Shown piece by piece: positions 1 to 6,983 of a stretch of DNA of 9,077 nucleotides (position 1 is its first letter; every line of letters starts with the position of its first letter). The position numbers and the translations under genes are program-made. The notes under the pieces are model-generated. The model saw only the letters and a program-made list of their open reading frames with translations. It had not been told where the DNA came from and did not search any database. The stretch is taken from contig SLHT01000251.1 of assembly GCA_007136055.1 (NCBI GenBank), positions 1-9,077 of the forward strand, read 5' to 3'. Source of the DNA: Syntrophomonadaceae bacterium (lineage in GTDB: Bacteria; Bacillota; Dethiobacteria; DTU022).

Positions 1-67
1 CACCCGGTGCAGGTGACGATGAAGCCACTTCTCTAATAAATTCTTCAACAGATAACTCTTTAAGCAT
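1..67 (-). CDS. FTCD/FchA-like cyclodeaminase (methenyl-THF cyclohydrolase family), N-terminal fragment
   Basis: Only the first 22 codons are in the window; the gene continues past the left edge. The reading starts at an ATG (65-67) and begins MLKELSVEEFIREVASSS followed by PAPG. This closely resembles the start of the formiminotransferase-cyclodeaminase C-terminal family (FTCD_C), in which a short helix with a 'V.EFL..LAS..PAPGGGS' pattern leads into the folate-binding region. Family members release ammonia from formimino-THF or act as methenyl-THF cyclohydrolase (FchA) in anaerobes; both are cytoplasmic steps on the tetrahydrofolate C1 carrier. An AAGGAG site lies at 80-85, 12 bases from the ATG. 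The gene follows the last MttB gene by 80 bases on the same strand, so co-transcription is plausible. This fits methyl groups from the MttB enzymes entering the THF pathway. The family call rests on about 22 residues, so it is good but not certain, and the exact reaction is open. Confidence 0.72.
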   Translation of the reverse strand, partial: MLKELSVEEFIREVASSSPAPG

Positions 68-79
68 TTTTCTCTTTTT

Positions 80-85
80 CTCCTT
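80..85 (-). promoter_or_regulatory. Ribosome binding site of the FchA-like gene
   Basis: Reads AAGGAG on the minus strand, 12 bases upstream of the ATG at 67. The spacing is slightly long, but the intervening stretch is purine-rich (A and G only) and no other start codon fits better. Confidence 0.55.
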
Positions 86-147
86 GTTTTCTTTTCTAAT
101 TTTGAAACTGGAATCCAGCACCTGTTATTATAACAATAAATTCCTGA

Positions 148-1599
148 TCAGGCCAATTCTCTGCGATCAATCTTGCCGGAAGATAGATCTTTAACTGCCT
201 GCTCTACTTCAGGGGCCAGGGGCGGAACTTCATGCCATTGCAAAATTTCTTTAAGCAGGGCATTAGCACTTTCGCCAAAAGTTTTAGACCCGGCCGCCTG
301 CCAGTTGTCATAATTATTACGATTAAAGAGTCTTGTAAAGTGCATCTGGTTGCGAAAATGATCGAGTGTATGCTGTTCGGTCAGGAAATGACCTCCCGGG
401 CCAACTTTTTCAATCACATCAAGAGCCAGCATGTCCGGAGTAATTTCTAAACCCCTGGTCATAAACTTAACGGCCCCCACACCCTCGTTGCATAAGACAA
501 GATATTCAAGACTGCCTATCAAACCTGCACCGATATAACCAAGATCGTGGATCAGGTTTCCACCTGACAGGGCTGACATAAGCAGGTTAAAACCTGCTTC
601 CATCGAAGCCTGCTGATCAAAGGACTGGGCATCAGTACATCCTGCAATCGTAAAGGATGGCAAGTTGTAAAAATGTGACAACTGGACAAGAGATACACTC
701 CCGAGCGTTAACTGTGGATCACCGTAAGAACAAACGGTAGTAATCATATTTAGGGGAGGAGTACCTCCGCCATAGATAAACGGCGCCCCCTTTGATTTTA
801 GCTGGTGGATTACCAGCCCCGACAGGATTTCTGCATTCGCCACGACAAGAGCGCCTGCAGTGGTAACAGGGCCAGTTGCACCACACATCACTGCCGGTGC
901 ATATACAAGCGGGATCCAGTTTTCTGCAGCTTCTAAGAGTTTTTCCAGGCCCGCTTTTGAATGAACAAGAGGTGATGTGGGCTCTGAATAGTGGATGATA
1001 TAAGGTTTTTCGATAAGTTCTTTTTTGCTTCCCTTTACCAGGGCACCCATCTCAATTATATCGAGAAGCCCCTGCCTGTCATGTGAATCGAAAATAATAG
1101 GTTTAGTTGAATTGAGAGTCATTGCTTCAAAATGATGGCGATCAGATCTAACTTCCGAAACATCTGAAGCACGGGCCATGGACATTACAAAATCTATATT
1201 TTCCAGGGCATCGGTTATTATGGTGGCATTAATAGTGTCCTGTTTAACAGCCCGCCTCCTTTGACCTGTTTCAATATCGATAATATATGGGGTATCAGAA
1301 CCGGTTCCGTAATAAATCTTTCCCTTTTCCAGATTCATTGACCTGTTACCATTGCGATCATAGATGGCAATTTTACAGGGCGCTGTCTGGAGAGCCTGTT
1401 GGATCAGCCAGGGAGGAATCTTTACCAGGTCATCTGTTACCCTGGCGCCTGCATCGCGCAGCAATGATAATGCTTCCGGTTCGCAAATTTTAACCCCAAC
1501 ACGTTCAAGGATATCAAGCGTGGCCAGATGCAGTTGATCCATTTGATCGGTTGTCAGATTGAGCAAACCCATACGCTTCAAGAAATAGTTGTTGATCAA
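148..1599 (-). CDS. MttB-superfamily methyltransferase, non-pyrrolysine (paralogue 1)
   Basis: 483 residues, the usual full length for the trimethylamine methyltransferase family (COG5598, Pfam MTTB). These cytoplasmic TIM-barrel enzymes move a methyl group from an amine to the cobalt of a corrinoid protein. Family features seen: an N-terminal 'HLATLDILERVGVKI' helix (24-38), 'YYGTGSD' (96-102), 'EPTSPLVHS' (206-214), 'GATGPVTTAGALVVANAEILSG' region (240-261), 'GAPFIYGGG' (271-279), 'GCTDAQSFDQQ' (320-330) and 'VGPGGHFL' (399-406). True MttB has pyrrolysine near residue 334, encoded by an in-frame TAG; here the frame is open with sense codons, so this is a non-Pyl member. Characterised non-Pyl relatives act on glycine betaine, proline betaine, carnitine or gamma-butyrobetaine. 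The TTG start at 1599 is chosen because AGGAGG lies 8 bases upstream. It follows paralogue 2 by 33 bases and most resembles it. Substrate unknown. Confidence 0.93.
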   Translation of the reverse strand: MINNYFLKRMGLLNLTTDQMDQLHLATLDILERVGVKICEPEALSLLRDAGARVTDDLVKIPPWLIQQALQTAPCKIAIYDRNGNRSMNLEKGKIYYGTGSDTPYIIDIETGQRRRAVKQDTINATIITDALENIDFVMSMARASDVSEVRSDRHHFEAMTLNSTKPIIFDSHDRQGLLDIIEMGALVKGSKKELIEKPYIIHYSEPTSPLVHSKAGLEKLLEAAENWIPLVYAPAVMCGATGPVTTAGALVVANAEILSGLVIHQLKSKGAPFIYGGGTPPLNMITTVCSYGDPQLTLGSVSLVQLSHFYNLPSFTIAGCTDAQSFDQQASMEAGFNLLMSALSGGNLIHDLGYIGAGLIGSLEYLVLCNEGVGAVKFMTRGLEITPDMLALDVIEKVGPGGHFLTEQHTLDHFRNQMHFTRLFNRNNYDNWQAAGSKTFGESANALLKEILQWHEVPPLAPEVEQAVKDLSSGKIDRRELA

Positions 1600-1607
1600 A
1601 ACTGTTG

Positions 1608-1613
1608 CCTCCT
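1608..1613 (-). promoter_or_regulatory. Ribosome binding site deciding the TTG start of MttB paralogue 1
   Basis: AGGAGG on the minus strand, 8 bases before the TTG at 1599. It supports this TTG over ATG codons further inside the gene, for example the one at residue 10. Confidence 0.8.
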
Positions 1614-1632
1614 AAACAATTGATAAACTAAC

Positions 1633-3078
1633 CTATTTTTCTCTGGCAAAACGAGATACAGCGCTGCTAATATCGCTGGCAATTTCATCGGACAGAGAAA
1701 CAGGATTGTGATTTTTCAAGATTTTTTTTACTCTCTCATTTGCAGCTTCAACATAGCTTTTACTACCATCCAATACCCAGGCGTCATAATTTTTGCGGTT
1801 CAATGTTTCCGGGAAATAGAGTTCATTACGAAAGTGCTTTATGGTATGTTCTTCAGCCAGGTAGTGGCCGCCGGGGCCAACTTTTTCAATTTGTTCGAGA
1901 GCAAGATGTTCTTCACTTACATCTATCCCGCGCAGCAGGTTTTTTACTGCACCTACCGCTTCGTTGCAAAGCAAGAGATGTTCAAGGCAGGAAATCATAC
2001 CAATCCCCATATAACCGAGGTTATGAATCAGGTTGCCGCCGGCCAGGCCGGCCACAGCAAGGTTAAAACCGGCTTCCATCCCGGCCTGCTGGTCAAATGT
2101 ATGGGCATCGGTACACCCTGCAGTAGTAAACGAAGGCAGCCCGTAATACTGAGAAAGTCTGACCAGGGCAATGCAGCCGCGGTCACGTTCCGGTCCCCCG
2201 TAAGAACATATTGAAGTGCCCATGTGCATGGGGGGGATACCGCCTCCATGAATAAAAGGCGCTCCTTTAGCTATCAATTGGTGGATTACCAAGCCTGACA
2301 GAATTTCGGCATTGGCCAGGACTACTGATCCGCCCACTGTTACGGGACCTGTAGCTCCTAGCATTGGTGTTGTAGCGTAGATGAGGGGAATTCTTTCTTC
2401 GGCACATGTTATAAGTTTTTCCAGGGCTTCGCGTGAGTGAACAAGCGGTGAAGTTGGCTCAGCATAGAGCGCAATACTAGGTTTATCTTTTAACTTTTCC
2501 CTGCTTCCTGCTGTCAGTGCAGCCATTTCAATAATAACTTCAAGATTTTTCCTGTTATAACAGGTAAAAAGAATTGGCTTTACCGTGTTTAACAACATCG
2601 CTTCAAACTGATGAAGGTCTGAATAATTGACGGGAACATCAGAAATAAGACCAAGTGACATTGCAAAGTCAATATACTCAAGAGCATCAATTAGCCTTGA
2701 GGAATTCCGCACATCGGTTTTTATTACCTTCCGACGCCGACCGTTCTCAAGGTCGATGGTAAAAGGAACTTCCGACCCGGCCCCGTAATAAATACGGCCT
2801 TTCTCCAGGACCATAGTACCCGAGTTATCACGGGCATGGAGTATTATAATTTTTGGTGCACTTTGCAGGGCATTCTGAACCATCCAGGCGGGTAACTTGA
2901 CCAGATTACCTTCAACCCGCGCGCCGCCGCCCTGTAAGAGTTCGAGCGCTTCCTGTTCAAATACTTTAACACCTGTATTGGCAAGAATCTCCAAAGTGCC
3001 ATTGTGAATGCGCTCGAGCTGATCATCGGTCATAACATTTAGTCCTATTGTGCTCTGGGCTGCTTTGTTTACATGCAT
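1633..3078 (-). CDS. MttB-superfamily methyltransferase, non-pyrrolysine (paralogue 2)
   Basis: 481 residues from the ATG at 3078. The frame stays open 49 codons further upstream, but that stretch overlaps the 2Fe-2S gene, lacks family character, and the AGGAGGT at 3088-3094 sits 9 bases before ATG 3078, so the shorter start is right. Same corrinoid-methyltransferase family as its neighbour, with matching blocks: 'HNGTLEILANTGVKVFEQEAL' region (25-45), 'IYYGAGSE' (96-103), 'AEPTSPLVHS' (206-215), 'GATGPVTVGGSVVLANAEIL' (241-260), 'GAPFIHGGG' (272-280), 'GCTDAHTFDQQAGMEAGFNL' (321-340) and 'VGPGGHYL' (400-407). No in-frame TAG interrupts it; its own stop is TAG, which argues weakly against amber being read as pyrrolysine here. 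The long shared blocks with paralogue 1 suggest a tandem duplication. Likely role: demethylation of a quaternary or tertiary amine to a corrinoid protein not encoded in the window. Substrate not readable. Confidence 0.93.
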   Translation of the reverse strand: MHVNKAAQSTIGLNVMTDDQLERIHNGTLEILANTGVKVFEQEALELLQGGGARVEGNLVKLPAWMVQNALQSAPKIIILHARDNSGTMVLEKGRIYYGAGSEVPFTIDLENGRRRKVIKTDVRNSSRLIDALEYIDFAMSLGLISDVPVNYSDLHQFEAMLLNTVKPILFTCYNRKNLEVIIEMAALTAGSREKLKDKPSIALYAEPTSPLVHSREALEKLITCAEERIPLIYATTPMLGATGPVTVGGSVVLANAEILSGLVIHQLIAKGAPFIHGGGIPPMHMGTSICSYGGPERDRGCIALVRLSQYYGLPSFTTAGCTDAHTFDQQAGMEAGFNLAVAGLAGGNLIHNLGYMGIGMISCLEHLLLCNEAVGAVKNLLRGIDVSEEHLALEQIEKVGPGGHYLAEEHTIKHFRNELYFPETLNRKNYDAWVLDGSKSYVEAANERVKKILKNHNPVSLSDEIASDISSAVSRFAREK

Positions 3079-3085
3079 CCTATGA

Positions 3086-3565
3086 TTACCTCCTGCTTTT
3101 CTTTTCAGCTGCTGACGCAATTGCTTCTTCGATCTGCTTATAACCAGTACAGCGGCAAAGATTGCCTGATATTGCTGTTTTGATTTCTTGCAGAGAAGGC
3201 TGCGGGTTCGTTTTAAGTAGAGCATGGGCAGACATGATCATACCCGGGCTGCAAAAACCGCACTGTACTGCACCTTTTTCCACAAATGCTTTCTGAATCG
3301 GATGATATTCTTCTCCCCGTGACAGATTCTCTATTGTTTCGATCCGGCGCCCCTCAACTTTTCCAAAAGGAATAAGGCAGGAATTAACCGGTTGATCATC
3401 CAGAAGTACGGTACAGGCTCCACATTCACCTCTGCCGCACCCGACTTTTGTGCCAAATAGGCCAAGTTTATCCCGCAAAACAGTAAGTAGGCTTTCGGCA
3501 GGATCAGCATAAACCCGGACCAATTCTTCGTTTAAAGTAAAAACTACTTCCTGATTATCCATCAT
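3086..3565 (-). CDS. Molybdenum hydroxylase 2Fe-2S subunit (XdhC/CoxS type)
   Basis: 159 residues, the normal size for the small iron-sulfur subunit of the xanthine dehydrogenase family. Numbering from ATG 3565, an N-terminal plant-ferredoxin-like domain carries GCGRGECGAC (42-51, Cys 43, 48, 51) and NSC (Cys 63), binding the first 2Fe-2S cluster. A C-terminal helical domain has QCGFC (Cys 102, 105) and NLCRC (Cys 137, 139) for the second cluster. All eight ligands are present, so it should pass electrons from the molybdenum centre to the FAD subunit. A GTG at 3577 overlaps the FAD-subunit stop (GTGA) and would add four residues; ATG 3565 is preferred because GAGG lies 6 bases before it. Its TAA overlaps the ribosome binding site of MttB paralogue 2, suggesting coupled expression of the hydroxylase and methyltransferase genes. 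Confidence 0.96.
   Translation of the reverse strand: MMDNQEVVFTLNEELVRVYADPAESLLTVLRDKLGLFGTKVGCGRGECGACTVLLDDQPVNSCLIPFGKVEGRRIETIENLSRGEEYHPIQKAFVEKGAVQCGFCSPGMIMSAHALLKTNPQPSLQEIKTAISGNLCRCTGYKQIEEAIASAAEKKSRR
3088..3094 (-). promoter_or_regulatory. Ribosome binding site of MttB paralogue 2, overlapping the 2Fe-2S gene stop
   Basis: AGGAGGT on the minus strand, 9 bases before ATG 3078. Position 3088 is the first base of the TAA of the 2Fe-2S gene. The site fixes the start of paralogue 2 and physically links the two genes in one transcript. Confidence 0.85.
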
Positions 3566-3573
3566 GCAGCGCC

Positions 3574-4428
3574 TCACTTTCTTTCTAAAGCACGTTCTGC
3601 AGCCTTTCTGACAACCCGGGCTGCCAGGACACCAATTAAATGGCTTCTGTATTGTGCTGTACAGCGAAGCAGGCTGGCGCGTACTTCTACTTCTGCAGCT
3701 GCTTCAGTTTCTATTTTTTTGTATGTCTCCTCAGTTACAGGAGCCCCCTGAAGTTTTTCTTCTAAATTTAAAAGGCGTGTCGGGGCAGGGTTGATCGGTG
3801 CAAGAACCAGACGGACAGACCGGAAAAACCCATCGACAACCTCTACTCTTGCTGCTCCATTAACCATTGGCAGGGCAAGCGCTTTGCGGGAAGCAAACCG
3901 CTCAAATGATGACCCTTCGTTGGCTGCGCAGGGACGAATAACCAGTTTAAGCATTATTTCTGAACCGCTATCAATTATTGTTTGGTTAAAGCCGGCATAT
4001 AGATCTTCAACCGCCTCTTCCCTGGTCTTCCCTTCGAGATTAATCATGACCGCCCCCGCTCCGAGAGCTACAAGCGCAACCGCTGCATCAGCCGCCGGTG
4101 CAGCATTTATCACATTACCGCCCAGGGTGCCAACATTCCTGATCTGCGGTGAACCGATACTCGCACATGCCTCTGTAAGAGCAGTCGCTTTATGCCTGAC
4201 AGGGTGTGAATTCGCTATTTCTGAATGTGTTAAAGCAGCACCCAGCGAAAAAAAACCATCCGCCGTTTCCAAACCTGTTGTTTCCGGAAGCGCTGTTATA
4301 TCAAGAGCTACTTGAGGCATTTCCTGTAAGGAAAGATCAGTAGCCCCGGCTACTACCCTTATCCTGCCAGGGTTACCGCGTAACAGGGCAACTGCCTGCC
4401 TTAGATTTAAAGCTTTTAAATAGCTCAT
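3574..4428 (-). CDS. Molybdenum hydroxylase FAD-binding subunit (XdhB/CoxM type)
   Basis: 284 residues from ATG 4428, typical for the medium subunit. FAD-binding motifs in order are AGATDLS (27-33) and IGSPQIRNVGTLGGN followed by VINAAPAAD (91-114), which hold the pyrophosphate and flavin in the FAD_binding_5 fold. The C-terminal CO-dehydrogenase-flavoprotein domain ends with the family-like YRSHLIGVLAARVVRKA (260-276). No extra 4Fe-4S insertion of the 4-hydroxybenzoyl-CoA reductase beta type is seen. It accepts electrons from the 2Fe-2S subunit and passes them to NAD or another acceptor; the acceptor cannot be told. The ATG overlaps the TAA of the large subunit (TAATG) with GGGAG 8 bases upstream. 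An ATG at 4443 would add five residues and has a weaker site. Its stop lies within the GTGA at the start of the next gene, so the three subunits are translationally linked. Confidence 0.95.
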   Translation of the reverse strand: MSYLKALNLRQAVALLRGNPGRIRVVAGATDLSLQEMPQVALDITALPETTGLETADGFFSLGAALTHSEIANSHPVRHKATALTEACASIGSPQIRNVGTLGGNVINAAPAADAAVALVALGAGAVMINLEGKTREEAVEDLYAGFNQTIIDSGSEIMLKLVIRPCAANEGSSFERFASRKALALPMVNGAARVEVVDGFFRSVRLVLAPINPAPTRLLNLEEKLQGAPVTEETYKKIETEAAAEVEVRASLLRCTAQYRSHLIGVLAARVVRKAAERALERK

Positions 4429-6698
4429 TATTCGCACTCCCATCCTGCCATAAGTTGGTATATTTTTTCTGCGGTAATTGGCAGATCGGTTACCCAGTCT
4501 CCGGCAGCGTCGGCAACGGCATTCGCTATCGCCCCTAAAACCGGAACCATTACTATTTCTCCCAATCCTTTCGAACCATACGGCCCCTCGGGATCACCTC
4601 TTTCAACAAACTGGTAATCTATAACAGGAACATCAAGGGAAGTGGGAATTTTATAGTCAGCAAAAGTGGAATTTGCTACTCTGCCAGCTTCAAAAAGATA
4701 GCCTTCATAACAACTCATTCCAAGACCCTGGGTTACTCCACCGTATACCTGGCCAATAGCTGAAAGCAGGTTGATAATACGGCCGGAATCGTGTACTGCA
4801 ACTATGCGGTGCAAAGTCAGCTCCCCTGTCGTTCTATCTATTTCCACTTCTGCTGCATGAGCGGCAAAAGAGTAGGTTACTGAAATGTTCCCGTAGCCGC
4901 TTTCATCATAGTCGCTTTCTTCGGGAACATACTTACCTTCACCAACTAGGTTTAGACCGCTTGTTTTCCCATGATAATACCTGGCGAGGGCAGCTAAATC
5001 TATCAGGTTGGCGCTTGAACCATTTACTGCTCCTTCTCTTAATCCCGTTGATTCACTGCCTGCTTCAACAGCAGTTATTTCAATTTTTTCGCGCAGTTTC
5101 TCTGCCGCCAGCTGCACAGCCCTGCCTCCGATAGTCGTTTGACGCATTGCCAAAGCACCCAGCGAAAATGGGCTTATAAGGGTATCCCGGGACTGGATTG
5201 TAACTAAACCTGGAGGGAGGCCCAAAGCCCTTGCGGCTATAATGGTAAAAGCGGTATGGGCACCCTGCCCGTAATCCTGCTCACCTGTAAATATTGTTAC
5301 CCTGCCGTCAAGTTCAAGGCGGGCCAGAGCCGAGGCACCGCGAAAGTTTTTGTCAAATACGATACTGCCATTAGCATGTATAGCTGCACTCAGCCCATAA
5401 CCCCGACCTCTTATTTTTTTCTCCCAGCCAATTTCATCCGCAGCCGCCTGCAGGCAATCGGCCAGGGCACAGCTTTTAATCTGCAAACCGTGAACGGTTA
5501 AATCCCCTTTACGAGTGCAGTTTAAAAGACGCAATTGGAGAGGATCGATACCTAGTTTTTTTGCAGCCATATCTATTAGCGATTCCGTAGCAAAATTTGC
5601 CGCCTGGTTACCGTAAGAACGATACTGGCCTGTTGGCACTTTATTAGTGTAGACCAGCCTGACCCTGGTCTTGATATTCGGAATGCGGTAAACAGAGTCA
5701 TTGCGTTCGGAAATAGTTTTTGACACCCACGGCGCCTGGGCGCTGTAGGCACCATTGTCGGTAATAATATCCGATTCACGGGCTAAAATTGTGCCGTCCC
5801 GGCACAGGGCCATTTTCAATTTGATTTCCGCGGCAATCATCGGGCGTCCGGCAATAAATTCTTCTTCACGGGTTAGCAGCATTTTAACGGGGCTTCCGGT
5901 TTTTATAGCCAACATGGAAGATATGATATATAAATTCAGATTGCCATAAACTTTACCACCAAAACCACCGCCCATGACCGGGCCGACCACCCGAACCCTG
6001 GAAAGCGGCATTTCTAAAACTTTGGCAACGATGGTCCTGACACTATCCGGAGATTGCAGGGCAGTATGCAGGGTTAGGCCGGTATAATTATCATTAACAG
6101 CCACGCAGGCAATCGGTTCCAGGTAGGCAGCATGAATAGCCGGAATACTGAAAGCGCTTTCTACAACCAGATCTGCATCTCCGAAAGCGGCATCGGCATC
6201 TCCTCTTTCGAGATCTCTTTGCCAGGCTACATTTCCCGGGAAATCTTCATGAAGCTGCGGGGAACCTTCCGCTAAAGCTTCTTCAGGCTTAAAAACAGAA
6301 GGCAGCACCTCATATTCAACTTTAATAGCTTTGGCAGCTTCTTCAGCCGTTTTCCAATCTACGGCAGCTACAGCTGCAACCTCATCCCCTATGTAGCGAA
6401 CGCGACCACAAGCAAGCGGCAGTTCATCATCAACTACGATCCCGTATGGTTTACAGCTAAAGTTTTCTGCTGTTATAACTGTCCGGACACCCGAAATTGA
6501 TTCTGCAGCGCTGGTATCGATACTTTTGATCCGGGCATGGGGGTGCGGACTGCGTAAAATCTTACCGTATAGCATACCGGGCAAAATCAGATCAATACCA
6601 TAAACGGCTTTTCCTGCAACCTTAGCCCATACTTCTGAGGATTGAAAGTCTGTTTCAACTTTCTTTTCTCTGGTAAGAGTTTCCAAATCTTTCGGCAA
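4428..6698 (-). CDS. Molybdenum hydroxylase large (molybdopterin-binding) subunit, XdhA/aldehyde oxidase family
   Basis: 756 residues from TTG 6698. This subunit hydroxylates the substrate at the Mo centre using oxygen from water. An N-terminal Ald_Xan_dh_C domain ('AKVAGKAVYG', 25-34) leads into the Mo-cofactor domains with GGGFGGK (243-249), YRSYGNQ (359-365), DYGQGAHT (475-482), GGRAV (524-528) and GPYGSKGLGE near the C-terminus, whose Glu 714 is the expected catalytic base. The CO-dehydrogenase AYRCSFR loop is absent, so this is not aerobic CO dehydrogenase. Likely substrates are N-heterocycles, purines or aldehydes. YRSYGNQ differs from the common FRGYGNPQ-type loop. The frame is open to TTG 6722, but TTG 6698 has AAGGAAGT 7 bases upstream while 6722 has only a weak site. 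It is first in the overlapping large-medium-small set. No molybdenum cofactor maturation gene is nearby. Confidence 0.95.
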   Translation of the reverse strand: MPKDLETLTREKKVETDFQSSEVWAKVAGKAVYGIDLILPGMLYGKILRSPHPHARIKSIDTSAAESISGVRTVITAENFSCKPYGIVVDDELPLACGRVRYIGDEVAAVAAVDWKTAEEAAKAIKVEYEVLPSVFKPEEALAEGSPQLHEDFPGNVAWQRDLERGDADAAFGDADLVVESAFSIPAIHAAYLEPIACVAVNDNYTGLTLHTALQSPDSVRTIVAKVLEMPLSRVRVVGPVMGGGFGGKVYGNLNLYIISSMLAIKTGSPVKMLLTREEEFIAGRPMIAAEIKLKMALCRDGTILARESDIITDNGAYSAQAPWVSKTISERNDSVYRIPNIKTRVRLVYTNKVPTGQYRSYGNQAANFATESLIDMAAKKLGIDPLQLRLLNCTRKGDLTVHGLQIKSCALADCLQAAADEIGWEKKIRGRGYGLSAAIHANGSIVFDKNFRGASALARLELDGRVTIFTGEQDYGQGAHTAFTIIAARALGLPPGLVTIQSRDTLISPFSLGALAMRQTTIGGRAVQLAAEKLREKIEITAVEAGSESTGLREGAVNGSSANLIDLAALARYYHGKTSGLNLVGEGKYVPEESDYDESGYGNISVTYSFAAHAAEVEIDRTTGELTLHRIVAVHDSGRIINLLSAIGQVYGGVTQGLGMSCYEGYLFEAGRVANSTFADYKIPTSLDVPVIDYQFVERGDPEGPYGSKGLGEIVMVPVLGAIANAVADAAGDWVTDLPITAEKIYQLMAGWECE

Positions 6699-6705
6699 AG
6701 TGATT

Positions 6706-6713
6706 ACTTCCTT
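6706..6713 (-). promoter_or_regulatory. Ribosome binding site favouring TTG 6698 for the Mo subunit
   Basis: AAGGAAGT on the minus strand, one mismatch from AAGGAGGT, 7 bases before TTG 6698. The alternative TTG at 6722 would place this site inside the gene. Confidence 0.55.
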
Positions 6714-6736
6714 TCCAGGCAAACTTATCTTTATTG

Positions 6737-6765
6737 ATTTAAACCAGCTGCATTTTATAGTTCAA
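6737..6765 (-). promoter_or_regulatory. Weak candidate sigma-A-type promoter before the hydroxylase genes
   Basis: On the minus strand TTGAAC (6760-6765) and TTAAAT (6737-6742) are separated by 17 bases, each matching four of six consensus positions. The location, just after the cyclodeaminase remnant and about 40 bases before the first hydroxylase codon, is where a promoter would be needed if the operon restarts here. The region is AT-rich, so chance matches are likely. Confidence 0.2.
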
Positions 6766-6772
6766 GCAAATT

Positions 6773-6907
6773 TTAACCGCCCAGTTTTATTGAAACACCG
6801 GCTCCGAGATTAAGAGCTTTTTTGTAGATATAATCCGATACTGAAAGATCCTGTACAGCAACCCCAGCTGATTTAAAAAGAGTTATTTCGCTATCGATGC
6901 TGCCGCT
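6773..6907 (-). pseudogene. C-terminal remnant of an ornithine cyclodeaminase/mu-crystallin family gene
   Basis: This stretch encodes about 44 residues ending in TAA. The core reads SEITLFKSAGVAVQDLSVSD and then YIYKKALNLGAGVSIKLGG. The first block matches the conserved C-terminal signature of the ornithine cyclodeaminase/mu-crystallin family ('DEIT.F.S.G.A.QD'), and the rest fits the last helix and terminal strand of archaeal-type alanine dehydrogenase and ornithine cyclodeaminase proteins. A full member has about 320 residues; an in-frame TAA at 6908-6910 stops the frame just upstream, and no NAD-binding or N-terminal part is visible in any frame. It is therefore a truncated leftover, probably from a deletion. 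Family members interconvert amino and imino acids with NAD(H), such as ornithine to proline. The intact ancestor may have served the same pathway as the surrounding genes, but that is inference. Confidence 0.75.
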
Positions 6908-6950
6908 TTAATTTTCCTTCAGCACCTTCAAACATGCGTTTTTCCATAAT

Positions 6951-6965
6951 CTCTCAACTTGAGAG
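6951..6965. repeat. 15-bp perfect palindrome around one central base
   Basis: CTCTCAA and TTGAGAG flank a single central C. With only one base between the arms it cannot form a usual RNA hairpin loop, so it resembles a dimeric protein binding site more than a terminator. It lies in the scar between the two gene remnants. No second copy was noticed by eye. Confidence 0.4.
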
Positions 6966-6974
6966 TGATCGGCG

Positions 6975-6981
6975 ACCTCCT
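6975..6981 (-). promoter_or_regulatory. Orphan ribosome binding site in the scar region
   Basis: A perfect AGGAGGT on the minus strand, three bases after the TAA (6984-6986) of the MttB-like tail. No ATG, GTG or TTG follows at 5-12 bases in a frame that stays open usefully; the nearest ATG (6945-6947) is 27 bases away and opens only 18 codons. It looks like the ribosome binding site of a gene whose body has been lost, perhaps the cyclodeaminase. Confidence 0.45.
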
Positions 6982-6983
6982 CT

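Noticed and set aside
124..134. GTTATTATAAC inverted repeat between MttB paralogue 1 and the FchA-like gene.
   Set aside because: All A/T except the ends, too weak for a terminator stem; AT-rich spacers often show such patterns.
143..152. Perfect 10-bp palindrome CCTGATCAGG at the stop codon of MttB paralogue 1, considered as a terminator.
   Set aside because: It has no loop and no T-run after it in the transcript direction; a 10-bp palindrome over coding sequence is likely by chance.
1708..2214. 168-codon plus-strand frame opposite MttB paralogue 2, and similar plus-strand frames at 3791-4315 and elsewhere.
   Set aside because: They lie entirely opposite well-supported genes, have no recognisable domains, and are explained as shadows of the coding strand.
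3079..3225. N-terminal extension of MttB paralogue 2 (49 extra codons in frame).
   Set aside because: It overlaps the 2Fe-2S gene including its last cluster cysteines, does not look like the family, and AGGAGGT sits 9 bases before ATG 3078.
4428..6698. Aerobic carbon monoxide dehydrogenase large subunit (CoxL).
   Set aside because: The diagnostic AYRCSFR loop is missing (YRSYGNQ instead), so the general hydroxylase family is the safer call.
6908..6983. Short frame in register with the cyclodeaminase remnant, ending RLWKNACLKVLKEN before TAA, and an 18-codon ATG frame at 6891-6947.
   Set aside because: Protein-like in composition but too short to assign, and neither matches the expected sequence just upstream of the cyclodeaminase signature; left uncalled inside the scar.
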